Shown in pieces: positions 51,501 to 63,479 of a stretch of 64,000 nt of DNA. The stretch is from contig JAIWWG010000039.1 of the NCBI GenBank assembly GCA_025435555.1, positions 235,847-299,846 on the forward strand, in the 5' to 3' direction. Positions within the stretch are counted from its first letter, which is position 1. Every line of letters starts with the position of its first letter. The stretch comes from Chytriomyces cf. hyalinus JEL632. Taxonomy: Eukaryota; Chytridiomycota; Chytridiomycetes; Chytridiales; Chytriomycetaceae. Both the position numbers and the translations under genes were made by a program. Below the pieces are notes generated by a model. It saw only the letters and a program-made list of their open reading frames with translations. It was not told the origin of the DNA and did not search any database.

Positions 51501-52568
51501 ACAAATTCGGTCAGCACTGCATAACCAACGAGTCGAAAAAACGCGCCTCACCTCCAGAAATGAAATCCACAGTGAACAAGACCCTTCCCCACCCGTACTC
51601 GCACCGCCAAACTCTTCATCGGCTGACCCAATATTCAGCACATCCACTTGACCCCAATGCAACGGCACAATATTTGACGGAGCTGATGAATTGAGTCCCA
51701 GCGAATTCACTCGATTTACGAGGAATGCAATGGATTTATTGAGAATTGCTGAAAGGGTGTGTGTTTTCCCGGAGCCACTGGGCCCATACGCGAGAATCAG
51801 CTCGTCCGTTGGAGTGGGTTCGTCAAACAGGTGAACAAGTAGCGGTAAAGTCGTTGTCCGAAACACTGAAAAATGCCAAAATCGATGAGTGTGCGATACC
51901 CTCAAATCAATGAAAACAAGAACCACCTTCTTCATTGTCTGCAGTCTCTCGAAACACGTGGTCGAAAGTATAAACCGCCTCGGCGTCTGATTGAGTTGAA
52001 TTAAACGACACGGGTCTGAAGCTCACGCTTTTGCATTTTGTCGATGCGTTCGAAGGAATGTGAATCGCGCGTGCAAGTTGCGGTGAAGAAGGGCGTTGGC
52101 GGAGAAAGACTTTGACGGCGTTTTCCCGTCTGTGCGGCGGCCGAGCATCCTCAACAGCAATGTCTTCCATTGAAACATCCACCGGTGCATCCGCCAAGTC
52201 TACTGAAACGTCTGCTGATAAGGGTATAGATACGGATATGGATGCAGGGTCTGGTGGTGGTGCGCGAGAATGAGTGTTTGAGTTGCTTCTCTCGATAGGA
52301 ACACGTTTTGCGTGCGCAGAAGGCGTAGCATGAGGGTCTGAATTGGGCGAGCAGCCAAAGAGCATGGACATGTTGGCGCCGATCAAGTTGCTCACAAAGC
52401 GGGGAGTTGGAGCAATCGGTAGTCTTGAGAGAGAAAAGAATCCGCTTCTGTGATGTGGAGAGTCAATAAGGCTCTCCTTTCTTGTATGCCGCAGTAATTC
52501 ACGTACCCGCCTCGCTCGTCCGCAGACGGTGTCTCTGGAACAAGCTCGTGCTCATCGTCTGAGTCCAT
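48598..52568 (-). CDS. Kinesin motor protein, kinesin-6 (MKLP/KIF20-like)
   Basis: Starts MDSDDEHELVPETPSADERG (52,568). Motor exons: 51,927-52,447, 51,552-51,865, 51,446-51,460 (15 nt, IHNDR), 51,303-51,380, 51,067-51,235, 50,877-50,993, 50,734-50,819 and further to about 50,500. Motor motifs: KVFLRQRPSSP, TFDHVFRET, P-loop AYGPSGSGKTHT, switch I NKTSSRGH, switch II IADLAGSENSKKTGAEG, GHINKSLL and IPYNSCQLTKSLQPFF. Coiled coil follows (MERRFKVAKGLLEMADE, ETEILSLEDQIQVMTEK), then a 350-residue Ser-rich, basic tail ending PAKRRRRNVRK. The acidic N-terminal extension and this motor style suit kinesin-6, which acts in the central spindle and cytokinesis. The join at about 50,700 is one base out of phase. 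Confidence 0.8.
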
Positions 52569-52611
52569 GATTTATTTACACCTGATTGATAAATTTACAA
52601 GATGGATGTAT

Positions 52612-54819
52612 TCAATTCAGCACGACTCCCCTTCCCGCCCCAATTGCAAAGTCGTGCATTCTGTGCACCTCTTCTTCAGTCATGCCACTGTCAATCCAGC
52701 TCGCATCACGTACGCCTGGAACACGCGTTTCCACCCCATCAATTGAGTCCGCAACAGTCTTGACAATCACAAGGACGCGTCGATGCTTCCAACCCGCGTT
52801 CTTCAACTTGTCAACAAGTGCTTCAAGTTCCCGATTCTGCATTTTGACAGCAACGGAAATCAGGCCACGAACTGAAACCTTCCATTTTAAACTGTCCAAA
52901 CTGTCCAGGAATGCGAACGTTTGATCCGCACTGCCACTACAACGAAGCAGCATGCCATCCACAACAACACTTTCTCGAACACTCTTGCCATTCAGTGTCT
53001 GAACAATCTCAAAAACCCGTTTGAAATCTTGAAACACGGCATCAGCCTCCTCTCCAGTCCCAGATGCTGAAATCAGCGCCGCAAAACACGCATCTGCCGC
53101 AATTTGATTGATGCGGCCAACTAGATCATTTCCTTCAGATGCACGCGCCAACAGTGACTCAACAGCAAGACGCACAAGCAGCCCAGCATCGTTGACGGAT
53201 GCCTTTGAATTCGCAATAGTTGCACCAGTAAACGCATCAAGCAACGCCCATACACGCAATGCATCCACTGTAATCGCATCTTTCAAAACATCCCTTGCGG
53301 CACTGTACTCTTCCGCTCGAATCAACACAGTCGCAATCATTTCCATCAACGTCCACGCAGGACTTGTTTTGCAATTGTCCCGCATTCCAAAATAAATGCG
53401 CTTAAGCTGTTGAACCTGAGATGCATCCATTTGAGCAGAACCATCGAGACACTGCTTAGAGATGGTGTATGCCACAGCTGTATACATGGTCAACGCGGGC
53501 GCCATTCCCTTCGCAACCATTTCATCCATCAAGCCCACTGCTGCTGTCAAGTAAGTGCTGTTTGATGAACTAAACCGGCAATACGCTGTAGCAACAAGTT
53601 GGTAGGTGTACGCTGTAGCCACATGCTGCTGCTTCATTTCTTGGAACAGAGCCAGCACAGTGTCCATGTACTTCGCATCGCGCGAGATTTGAGCCAGCAC
53701 ACGATGCGTCACATTCGCTCGATCCAACTGCTGCGAGACGCCCGGCTCTATAGATGCAGCATCCAAAAACTCGCGATGCACCGAAACAAGCGATTCAAAG
53801 TCTTCTGACTTTTCAGCAGCACGCAAAGCCGTTTTGTAACTGTTGATGCTGGGTTTCAAATGCAGGGAAGTCATTTCGCGGTATGCGGTTATCACTTGCT
53901 GCCATTTCGATTGCCGGAACAGTGCAAGCATTTGTAAATCGAATGTGAGGCTGTTTTGGGGGACGTGGGATTGTATCATAGATTGCAACAGAGAGGTCAT
54001 CGGTCCAAATGCATGCGTGTCCAGATAGTGGCGAAGAATCAAGTTGTATGTTTTCGTGTTTGGTGATGCCACTTTTTTGGTATCAGGCAATTGCAGTGTT
54101 TCAAAAACGGCGAGTGCTGCTGCAGAGTCACCATGCGCAAGAGAAACTTTGATGAGGCTATTAGAAATGGAAATATGCGGTGTCGTTGCAGAGATGGCGC
54201 TTCCAGGCAGTGCCGCTGAAGACCGAACCCTGTTCACGAGCGCTCGAATGCCGGCAAGATTGTTTTGCCGTTCATACAGCGATGCAAGGCGCTCGTATTC
54301 GTCCATTCGAGCGTCTCTGCCCAGTTGGAGAACGATTTTGTTGAGAAGATGCGTTTTGGATTCTAGGTCCGTGGATTGGGTTGTTGGTGTGGAGCAGATG
54401 GATTTGAACAGGAAATGATGCGATACGATCGATACGCTGACTTTGTCCAGCATTGAGTCGAGCAGCCGGGAATAGTCTGACCAGGCAATGTCCGCATCAC
54501 CCTTGTGCAGAAGCTGCGTCCATGTGCAGGAGAGTTATTCAGTACTAGGTCAGACAGATATGCAGGTATCTGGTTCACTTACCTTTGATTCGAACTGGTT
54601 ACGTAGCTTGTTGAAGAGAGGCCCATTCTCAGCAAGAGCAATCTTGGCATCTGAGTGTCTTCCGACGGTGCCAGGTTCATCCAAACGGTCAGAGATAGGA
54701 TTAGAGGTTCGATCGGGCGTTCCTTGCAGTGTTTGCGAGAAGGGCCATGACGAGAGACACCGTCGGGAGGGAGTGGCGAAGCCGCTTCGTAATGAGTGCA
54801 TGCGAGATTTTGATAACAT
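52612..54819 (-). CDS. PPR-like mitochondrial protein
   Basis: Exons 54,583-54,819 and 52,612-54,513 (intron 69 bp), 712 residues. The N-terminus MLSKSRMHSLRSGFATPSRR is a strong mitochondrial presequence. Repeats of about 35 residues with helix-turn-helix character: TYNLILRHYLDTHAFGPMTS, TFDLQMLALFRQSKWQQVIT, SYKTALRAAEKSEDFESLVS, TYQLVATAYCRF, LTMYTAVAYTISK. They read as pentatricopeptide repeats of a mitochondrial RNA-binding protein, though degenerate; specific RNA unknown. The gene lies 44 bp upstream of the kinesin start on the same strand. Confidence 0.75.
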
Positions 54820-55152
54820 TTTGTGGCATACTTTGTGCACGATGTGTCTTGTCAGATTCCAATCTGTTCAGAACGGGAACGTTGTCATCGGCGCATTTCA
54901 GTCATCTCACCTTGCTCAGGAGTATGAAAAGCACCCACTGCATGTCGTACGTAAAGAGGGGCCATCATCGGGGCAGTACAAGTTATTTATACTGGATAAT
55001 ACCAAGCAGCAAAGGCTCCAAGGACAAAGCTGAGACAAAGTGCATGCATTCGCGCTTTCTGGCTCAACCCCTGCTGCGATGGACGCGTTCTGCTGCACTC
55101 AGTTAAGCCTTTGTTTAGCTAGATTCTCAGTTATCTATTTTTGAAGCGAAAC
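54820..55152. other. Gap upstream of PPR gene
   Basis: PPR promoter side. A plus-strand frame ending at 55,033 (NVVIGAFQSSHLAQEY) is open but overlaps the PPR gene antisense for most of its length. No support for a gene. Confidence 0.4.
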
Positions 55153-55408
55153 TGTTACGTAATCTTGGATTGCGTCACGTAGTGCGCCCTCCATGCACTT
55201 TTAGAATTCTCTCCTCCGATAATTTTTGGAACCGTATTTTTGGAACTTCTCCCAACGCCACGATTTTCTCTCACTTCATTCTTATTTTTGGAAAACCTTA
55301 CTTTACTATTTAAGCGCGTCGCTTTCTTTGAATAAACTCCAGACTCTCCATAAGCTCTAAACTCTCTCTCTCTCAAAACTCAAGTCCTGAATAGTCGAAA
55401 ACCTAGCA
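55153..55408 (+). repeat. Solo LTR, family B, upstream of tRNA-Leu
   Basis: Begins TGTTACGTAATCTTGG. TATTTAAGC is at 55,310 and GAATAAAC at 55,330, followed by tctccataa as in the 9,443 copy (cagtctctccataa). The end near CCTAGCA is an estimate. The tRNA starts about 23 bp later in the same orientation. Confidence 0.7.
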
Positions 55409-55431
55409 TGGATTCTCAGCCAGAAGCAGAT

Positions 55432-55514
55432 GGGCAGATGGCCGAGTTGGTCTAAGGCGTCACGTTAAGGCCGTGATCTAGTAATAGGCGTGGGTTCGAA
55501 TCCCACTCTGCTCA
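55432..55514 (+). tRNA. tRNA-Leu (anticodon AAG), second copy
   Basis: Same 83-nt sequence as the copy at 47,353-47,435, here on the plus strand. A family B solo LTR lies directly upstream. Confidence 0.95.
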
Positions 55515-57340
55515 TTTCTTTCTTATTGTTTTCGGCTTTTCGTCTTTTCGTCTTTTCGCAATCAAGCGAAACCTGTTGCAACAAACCATTTCTTTGATTA
55601 CTTCATTCTCCAGACATGTACCCACGTGGAGAATATTTGTCAAAGAATACGTGGACTATCTGTGCCATCTCTGATCTCTGATCTTGATCATGATCGATCG
55701 CTCTGTGCGAGTCCTGAAATGATTCGATTTCTCCATTGGTGATGGCAAGGAAACGTATGACGATTCAAGTTGTGAGGACAATGTTCCTGCAAAACTGACA
55801 CAAAACGCGCACAAGACTAACTGCTGCTGTTTTCCTCAGTGATGCCGGCTATGGACATGAAATATCGTCGGCTGTCCCGTGCAAATTGAATGTGTAGTGT
55901 AAACTACCGCGTTCATGTGATAAGTCAGCGTCGTCAAAAACACAGTGTTGCGTGTTCTTATGATTGGGCCGGTATGTGCCAGTGACATTCCAATAGCAAT
56001 TGGAAGGTGGCGTCTCGTGTTGAGCAGAATATGGATTCACTGTCCAACTGAAACGAATGACGGATTGTTGTGTTTCGAATTGAATTGGGCAAGTGTGTTG
56101 AGTTCAAGCCTTGCCACGCCTTCATATTGCATAGCATTTGACTCGAGTGGTTATGCTCCCATTTTTGTTGACAGGCACACAGAGTGAAATGCTGGACCGG
56201 TCGTGTTTCCTCCAAAACATTCCCCGGCTCAATATACACAGCGTCAAGTTATTGATCTCAGATGTGCTCGGAGAAGCAGAATATGCCGTCTATTTCATGC
56301 CATCGACCTCAAAAAGCAGTTTTTGCCCGTTTGTTTTGTCCCAAAATCGTCTTGGCAGGATTGTCAACATAGGTATAAATAGCATGCAAATAATAGAAGA
56401 AACGACTGAGGGAGTACGCAGTCTGAAACTCAGAGAAGCGGGTTTTATATTCAGAGCTGGCGTCAGCCTTTTATTAGAAAGGGGCGAGTGTAATTCAGCT
56501 CACTGCCCGGCGCCCATCCCTCCCATGCATTTTGGTTTGCCTATGTCTTTGTTTTGGACGTTGCGTTTGGGCGATGACGAAACAAATAGTTTTAACATAC
56601 ACATATTCGTTTGCATATATATTCACTGTGGATTATGGCCAGTGGTAAGTGTTCATGACGTTAGTTGTTGATACGCGTGTGTGTGCGTGCATGAGATAGG
56701 GGAACTTTATTCTCATAACGCGCGGTAATTATCTTCATCGCGACTTTTTACACGCAATCGATGAGCGCAGCCATTTAATCTTATTGTCGACTGTGAATTG
56801 ACAATTGACTTTTTCGTACAGGCAGATGTGCGCTTCCCCAAACAACAATAGGGCCAGAAGCCAAATGATTTAGCTGCTCTGTAGTTTTCTGGATCTCTCC
56901 CATTTTTCTCGTTTCCTTAGTTTTATTTGTTCTCTTGTTCGACATCTCTTTGACTCGAAATAAAATCCCCGGCGTAATAGCGCAGGGCTTTTTTAATGCG
57001 AACAAGAAGCTTTCTTGCTTGAACTTCTGGGACAGGAATCCAGCAAGAGGGGCATTCGCAAGGAACTCTGTGGTAGAAGCAGAGGTTCAGGATTCCTTGA
57101 CTGGGAACCCACAGTTGATTGTTGATTATACACAAGCCACCTCCCAGTAGTGCCTAACAGTGCTTCTCATGACGCATGCATCTCTTGTTTTTTCAGATAT
57201 ACCCGGGTACTGCCGATCTGTCAGAATATGGCATGATCTCGAATGTTTAAGTTCAATAAAGGAAGTATAAAGTCAGGTGTTTAGAGACTTTATTCTTGGT
57301 CAATTAAATTCGATCGAAACGGCACGTGTTTCAGATTGAA
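55515..57340. repeat. Gap with dispersed repeat copy 2
   Basis: 56,402-56,550 is the partner of the repeat at 622-765. Elsewhere there are only short open frames, for example 56,138-56,671, which runs through the repeat and resembles nothing known. Some of 57,190-57,340 may be the old LTR of copia element A (poly(A)-like caataaag at 57,254). Confidence 0.45.
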
Positions 57341-57429
57341 ACAACGTTCGTGCAACGTCCCGCTTCCCTGAGCATTCATAGGCTATTGCTTGATCCATGA
57401 ATCATGACAAGTTATGAGCCCACCCTTTT

Positions 57430-58160
57430 GGCTACCAGAAACATGCCAAGGACAATGAAGATGCAGTAAAATACACCATCAACACCATCTACGGAGGATT
57501 GTCAAAATCCATGCAGGCCCAATATGCTTTCCATGAGACTCCAGCTTCCCTTTGGGAGGAGTTAAAACGTACGAAAGACCCGTCCAACAGAAAGATGGAC
57601 ACGTCTGCAGCAGGCACATACCGAACCCTCAAAATCGGCGAAAATCAATCAGTACCGGACTACATCAAGTGCATCCGCAAAGTCAAGGATGCTTGCACCG
57701 CTGCAGGCGAAACCTTGCACGTGGGGCTTGAATCCCAGCTTCAGGTCTGTTACTGCCTCAATCACCAATTTGCACAAACAACAATGGTGCTACGTGCCTT
57801 GAGGCATACCAACGTGATCTGACGCTGAAAAGACAAACAAAGCAGCTCTTTAACTCAACAAACCATCAGGATCAAAAACTACAGCCAACGTTGCCACTGG
57901 CAACCCTGATTGCAAACGCAAAACCGAAAATAAAAAAGGCAGGAACAGAAAGAGAAGCATTGGGTATTCCGGAAAGAATACAAAATGCGATATGTGCCCC
58001 AGTCCCCACAATCCTGAATACGATTGCAACCCTTGTTGGAGATGCGGGTTGAACAGCCACTGGAGCAAGAACTGCCCAATGAAATCGAAGCACGGAGGAG
58101 ATAGAAGATTGTCTGCAACTCCTCAAGCAAAGGCAATACAACCATTGCAGCTATGACCAC
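57430..58160 (+). pseudogene. Copia A gag with zinc knuckle
   Basis: GYQKHAKDNEDAVKYTINTI, then ETPASLWEELKRTKDPSN and MDTSAAGTYRTLKIGENQSV belong to the UBN2-type copia Gag domain. In another frame CWRCGLNSHWSKNCP at about 58,040 is a perfect C-x2-C-x4-H-x4-C nucleocapsid knuckle. A stop after HTNVI (57,822) and a shift separate them. Confidence 0.75.
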
Positions 58161-58363
58161 AGCTGACACAAGACCTAAACATCATGGATGGGTCCCAACA
58201 AGTGGATTGCTTAACAGCAACTAATTCTGTCGATGACCTTCATTGACTGAACGCGTGTCCATTGTCATCAAACCCAGTGAAAGAATGAACATTTTTCTTT
58301 GAGAAAATAAAAATGGGACTGACAATCCAACGAAAAACATCTCAAAACAAAGAAACGTGATGA

Positions 58364-59437
58364 ATGAAGGTACCTAGACCCAGGATGCAACAAGACTCTA
58401 ATTATGAGTTCGAAAGTTTCACCAAAGTTGACATCAGCATCAGTATGGCATCAGCAACCATGTCCATGAAAGGCTCCAGACAAGGATGCATGCACTTTGA
58501 TCTCAATGGGGTCATTGTGACCATTCCAGACGCAATATACGCGGAGAATCTTGTGAAGACACTGTTCTCGGATCATGATATTCTGAAATGTCACCACAAT
58601 TGGAGATACAAAGTCAACAGAGTTGAAGCTACCTTCTACAACAAGAAAACAGGTGCAACTCTATTCACAGCAAAAACATCAACAAACAATCTGAAAGTGA
58701 TTAAATTCACAGTCGTCAGATGTGCATTTGCAAATGTATCAACGAGCAGTTTGAGCTCCAACACAATCCATCAACGATTTGGTCATGCAAATGCACGATA
58801 TCTAAAGCGTTTGATCCACGACGGCTCAATAAACTCGGAGTCGTACAAATCATTTGACATCCTTGATGTGCATGTTTGCAAGGCGTGCACCGCAGGGAAG
58901 TTTAAACAGGCGAAAGTAGGTTCAGAAGCGAGAACTACAACAATAAACACGAAAGAACCGGGAGAAATGCTCCATGTTGACGTCACTGGATCATTCAACG
59001 ATGTATTCCATTACAACGGGCTTGGTTACTGATATTTCCTTCTTGTTGTTGATGATTTTTCGCAATTCAGTTTCCTCAGGATCCTGCTGCGAAAGTTGAA
59101 CGCACTCGCTGAGCTACTTACTATCATGGCGCTAATCGAAAACATGATGCAATGTCCAACGCGTACAATACGCATTGACAATGGTGAAATAGTGTCAAGT
59201 AACATGTTTCAAAACATATGTGAATCCAGAGGGATCATAGTAGAGACTATCATCATCAACTACCCCCACATGGATGGAGTTGCAGAACAATACATCAGCC
59301 AGACGAAATTGATTGTGAAGACAATACACATTCACGCTATTTTCCTGCCAAAATTTTGGGGTTATTCAATCATCATGGCAAACGAACTACACAACTTATG
59401 GCCTTATAAGCACAATGAATGGGAATCCTCATTTTGA
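58364..59437 (+). pseudogene. Copia A protease remnant and integrase
   Basis: 58,364-59,032 contains HQRFGHANARYLKRL and VCKACTAGKFKQAKVG, the H..H..C..C zinc domain before the integrase core. GEMLHVDVTGSF holds the first catalytic Asp. After a stop, TIRIDNGEIVSSNMF and VAEQYISQTKLIVKT supply the second Asp and a position where the catalytic Glu is expected (A-E-Q). Broken by stops at 59,032 and 59,437. Confidence 0.75.
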
Positions 59438-60033
59438 AGGTTCTATAAATCGAAACCGGAAATTCAGCATTATCAAGTTTTTGGATGTACAACACTTGTA
59501 CCAATCTATACAAAAAGCACTAAAGGGGAGTTGTCCAGTGATGTGGCCACAAAAACATATGTAAGACCCCACTCACCCTCGATCATAAGATGCATCAAAC
59601 CATCAGGACTTCTGTCCTACCACAGATTCCAGGACTGTTCTTTTCTAGAAAACGAATTTATAATGGTGTCACCAGCAGGGTCTGCTGACAATAACATGTG
59701 CCACATTTTTGAGTACCTCTTGGATACTCAGAACCAAAAGTTGACAGATGACAACAGGTGTTTCTCCATGAGCAGGATTCGGCCCTGTCAGAGATGGTAA
59801 CCCTGCGAAAATGAAACCTGCTTGATCTTTCAACCAAAACATCAACACCTAATGTTCAGGGGAAGAAATATGCCAGCAAACCATGGAAGAGAACGTGCTC
59901 AGTAAATTATAACAAGAGCAACAACGCAGGCAATAAAACCAATGAAACTGATTCCGACAAGAATGACAACAATATCTCAGGTGGTTATGAGAAGAGGCTG
60001 GAAAACGTTGGGTACCTGTCCTACCAGACCCAA

Positions 60034-60912
60034 ATGCACTTGTCAATGCCCATATTTGAGTTCCCAGCAACTATCATTTATTCTATGAACACAACCACAG
60101 TACGAAAAGGACAAGTTGTAGGTCAAGAATGGGACGGTACAATCCCAATAAGTCATAACAATATTTTCACACTTGAAAATACGCAGCGTTGGATTGATGC
60201 TGAAAACGCGGAACTCCAGAATCTGGAGAACCACAAAAAGTACGTTGAAATTCCAACATCCGAAGTACCTGCAGACACGGAAATAATTCCCACGATGGAA
60301 GTCTACTCAGTGAAGAATCACAAGGACTTACCACCGAATGATGTTGAGAAGTACAAAGTAAGAACTGTTGTGTGTGGAGACTACCAGGTTTACAGTGTCA
60401 ACTTTATGGACATGTACTCCCCAGTCATCAAAATGTCCACCCTACGATTCCTTATTGCATTGTGTACGTGGTACGGTCTTGGTCTCTTCTTGGCCAATGC
60501 AGTTGGTGCTTACCTGAATGGACTCCTCAACATTGAGGTGTACGTACAACTGCCTAGCTTCTACTCAAAGAAGAACGTTGTCTGGCGACTACTGAAAGGA
60601 CTCTATTGCCTGAAGCAAGCCGGACAGATGTGGCACAAATTCCTGTGTGCCGTTTTGGTAGAACTGGGATTCATGATCAGTCATTTGGATCCTTGTATGT
60701 TTTGGAAGTGAATCGACGGTTATCTAATCGTAATAGCTTTCTACGTCGAAGATATCCTCATCTGTTGCCCACTGTCAATCATCGATTCCATAGTTGCGTC
60801 TTTGAAGGCAAAAATTGACATCATGGGCAGATGCAAATATCATCTTGGTCTCAAACTGGACTATGCACCTGATCTGAGCTACTCAATACTCCATCAGTTG
60901 AAATATGTGCAT
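60034..60912 (+). pseudogene. Copia A reverse transcriptase, cut off
   Basis: RVT_2-type blocks: KYKVRTVVCGDYQVYSVNF, DMYSPVIKMSTLRFLIAL, NAVGAYLNGLLNIEVYVQLP, WRLLKGLYCLKQAGQMWHKF. A TGA at 60,709-60,711 is followed by AFYVEDILICC, where YVED replaces the catalytic YVDD. The sequence ends within the domain at the family C LTR. Confidence 0.8.
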
Positions 60913-61395
60913 TGTTTGGTTTTGAACTTGGGCTGATAAGTATTTATTATCTTAAGGGTGAATCACAACACATCAAAACAGCTCTCATTATATACATTTT
61001 TGTCTCCCATAAACTAATTAGGCTTTCTTCAATTTCACTTCTCAGCCACCTTTTTTTCCATTTCATTTATCATAATTGAGATTTTCAGTCAGAAAAGTCA
61101 TTATGGATGTGAAATCACTCATTTGTCATTTTCCAGTTTGAAATTGCTGAAAAAGTGAGTCATTAATGGCTCACAAATCAGTTTTCAGGCTGATTCATTA
61201 ATCAGAACTGGGTTGACAGCAAAGGCTTGTCAATTATAATCAATATCCCCACAGTGGGTAAGGTTATTGATTAATTGCTTGACTGGCTTGACAGATTAGT
61301 CATACAAAAGTGGTAATAGAATACTTGTCCAAGTTGATTTCTATTTCCTCTTCTTCTGCTTATTTCCCTATAAAGATCAGAAGATAGCTGCATGA
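60913..61395 (-). repeat. 3' LTR of copia B (family C)
   Basis: Nearly the same as the solo LTR at 11,613-12,101 in opposite orientation. Ends with TGTTTGG on the plus strand (reads CCAAACA). TATATAA and AATAAAT signals are conserved. Confidence 0.8.
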
Positions 61396-61750
61396 AATTA
61401 AGAGAGAACCAATGCCTGGTGTTGGTGACAGTTGAGCAAGGGGGGAGCGAGTGGGAGCCAGCAAGCCAGCAAGCCAATTTACTGAAAGAACAGTCTTGTT
61501 TATTTCCTTGTTTACATGCAATCACACAGAGTAAGAAAGAGAAGATCATACCCTGGTGGTGGTGACAGTTGAGTGAGGGGGAGCGAGTGGGAGCGAGCCA
61601 ATTTACTGAAAGAACGGTAAATTGGTCGTGACAGCTCTCACTTTCCATTCACCATCACCAGGGAAAATTATAAATAAAAAGAAACTAATCAAAAGCCTGC
61701 TGAGCCAGTTGAAGCATTGGGGAGCATCCAACACACACCCCCCCAAATGG

Positions 61751-62029
61751 CTAGGTAGTAATGCTTTCTTTGCCAAATGCGTGACGACAGTCTGTGAATT
61801 TTGTCAATCCAACTCCTTTTGTAAGAATATCAGCCCACATAAGAGAGTCAGGGCAGTGGCCGACAGTAATAAGGCCCTGATGAACTTGATCCCGTAGAAA
61901 CGCATACTTGATGTCAAGGTGCTTGGTTTTGTGCCTGAGAGCCCCCTCCTCCATGTTAAAGACTGCCCCTTTGTTATCGGTCCACAGTTGCAACGGCACT
62001 TCCTGCGGGTGACCCAACCATTCCAGCAT
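61751..62029 (-). pseudogene. Copia B RNase H, last part
   Basis: LQLWTDNKGAVFNMEEGALR, TKHLDIKYAFLRDQVHQG and LMWADILTKGV are the end of the copia RNase H domain. It is separated from the upstream RT frame (62,039-63,466) by a stop and a short gap at 62,030-62,040. Confidence 0.8.
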
Positions 62030-62038
62030 GTTTCAAAC

Positions 62039-63466
62039 TCAGATAACCTCTTTAACCAGGGAGCACGTGGCTATGACTTCAGCAGAGACAGTTGAGTCAG
62101 CAACTATTGGCTGACACTTGCTGAAGCTAAGAACTGCTGATGTTCCTACCTGAACCAAAACTCCTGTCGTTGATCTCTGACTTTCCGCATCGCCAGCAAA
62201 ATCAGAATCTGAGTAGCCCTCTGCCACCAACTTGTGACCCGTGCGTTGGAAACATAGACCATGATCACGAGTGTTGTTGAGATATTCGAGTAATTCCTGA
62301 GCTGCTTTCCAGTGGCTGATGTGAGTTTTAGTAGTGTGCCGTGCCAGCTTTCCCACAGCATACTGAATGACTGGGCGAGTCACAGTCAGAAATTGGAGTT
62401 TGCCCACTAGTCTGAAATAATTGCGGTTCTTCATGAAAGCCTGGTCCTCGGGGCTTGGCTCCCGTGCTGCATCAAATTCCTTGTCATTGACTGAGCGATA
62501 GGGTTGACTGCGCCTGCCTTGGGGGTTTTCCAGGAACTCGTCCAGGATGTTCTCCAGATAGGCAGCCTGGTTGAGTGTGGCTTGTCCTTCCTTGAAACTG
62601 AATACAATGCTGATGAACTGATCCACCCGGGACTTGACAGTCATCTTGAAATGCTTGGCTCCTAGTTCCGAAATGAGTTTGTCCAGCTCTGCCTGGATTT
62701 CCTGATCAGCGGCCCAGGCAAAATCATCTGCCCACACCAGCACCAATATGACCCTTTTCACTCCATCTTTGATGATCTCCTTTTTGAAGATCATTGGTTC
62801 ATGTGGACATCGCTGCATACCCATAGTTTCCAAAGCATTGTCCCGTTTGAGTTCCCATTGCCTTGAAGCCTGCTTTTGCCCATACATTGCTTGAAGCAAC
62901 TCTAACACCTTTCCTTGGTCTTCTTGGGCCACCTCCATTCCCTGCGGAATCTTGATGTGCAGAACGCGATCTCGATCTGCCACGAGGTGAGCCCCCATAG
63001 CATCTGATTGCCTCGTTACCATTCCATGCTCCACCACTTCCACTGTCCACAGTTTGAGGGAGTGCATGTATGGGGTCGATGCATGGGTCTTGTCATAGTC
63101 TTCCCCCGCCACTTGTCTTCTGCCATCCATGACCAGACGGGCCTTGTACTTGGTCTCACCAGTTGTGTCATCCTTCTTGATTTTAAGAACCCAGATGGTA
63201 TTGAGAGTTTTCCCCCCTTTTGGCAGCCAGACTAGCAGCCACACTTTTAGACCCCAGAATTGATTTAGCTCTTTGTTGATTGCTTCTTTCCACTTTGGAT
63301 CTTTGAGTCCTTCTGAGATGCGTGGGCCATTGAGAGTTGACAGTGCCAGCCTGTGGTGATTTCCTACTTCCTCCAGAAACTTGACTTCATCAACTACAAT
63401 TTCTTTGTCCCAGTCTCCATCCTGTGTCTGCAGAGCAACTTGACAAGATGCTGCACCATTTGACAT
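62039..63466 (-). pseudogene. Copia B reverse transcriptase and RNase H
   Basis: A 475-residue open frame starting with ATG at 63,464-63,466, only 15-20 bp after the LTR. RT blocks: DPKWKEAINKELNQFWGLKV, KYKARLVMDGRRQVAGEDYD, SDAMGAHLVADRDRVLHIKIP, ELLQAMYGQKQASRQWE and catalytic VWADDFAWA. RNase H follows: RLVGKLQFLTVTRPVIQYAV, GYSDSDFAGDAESQRSTTG. The frame is remarkably intact, but gag, protease and integrase are gone, and a stop cuts the C-terminus. Confidence 0.85.
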
Positions 63467-63479
63467 GGATAGTGTGAGG

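Larger units (their letters stand above)
57341..60912 (+). mobile_element. Copia element A, decayed and truncated
   Basis: Gag, zinc knuckle, GAG-pre-integrase, integrase and reverse transcriptase appear in Ty1/copia order on the plus strand, all with stops and shifts. The 3' end is lost where the family C LTR starts at 60,913, in the middle of the RT domain. The left boundary is not defined. Confidence 0.8.

Noticed and set aside
54488-55106. Plus-strand frames antisense to the PPR N-terminus
   Set aside because: The PPR exon 1 with mitochondrial presequence and phase-correct splice explains this stretch better.
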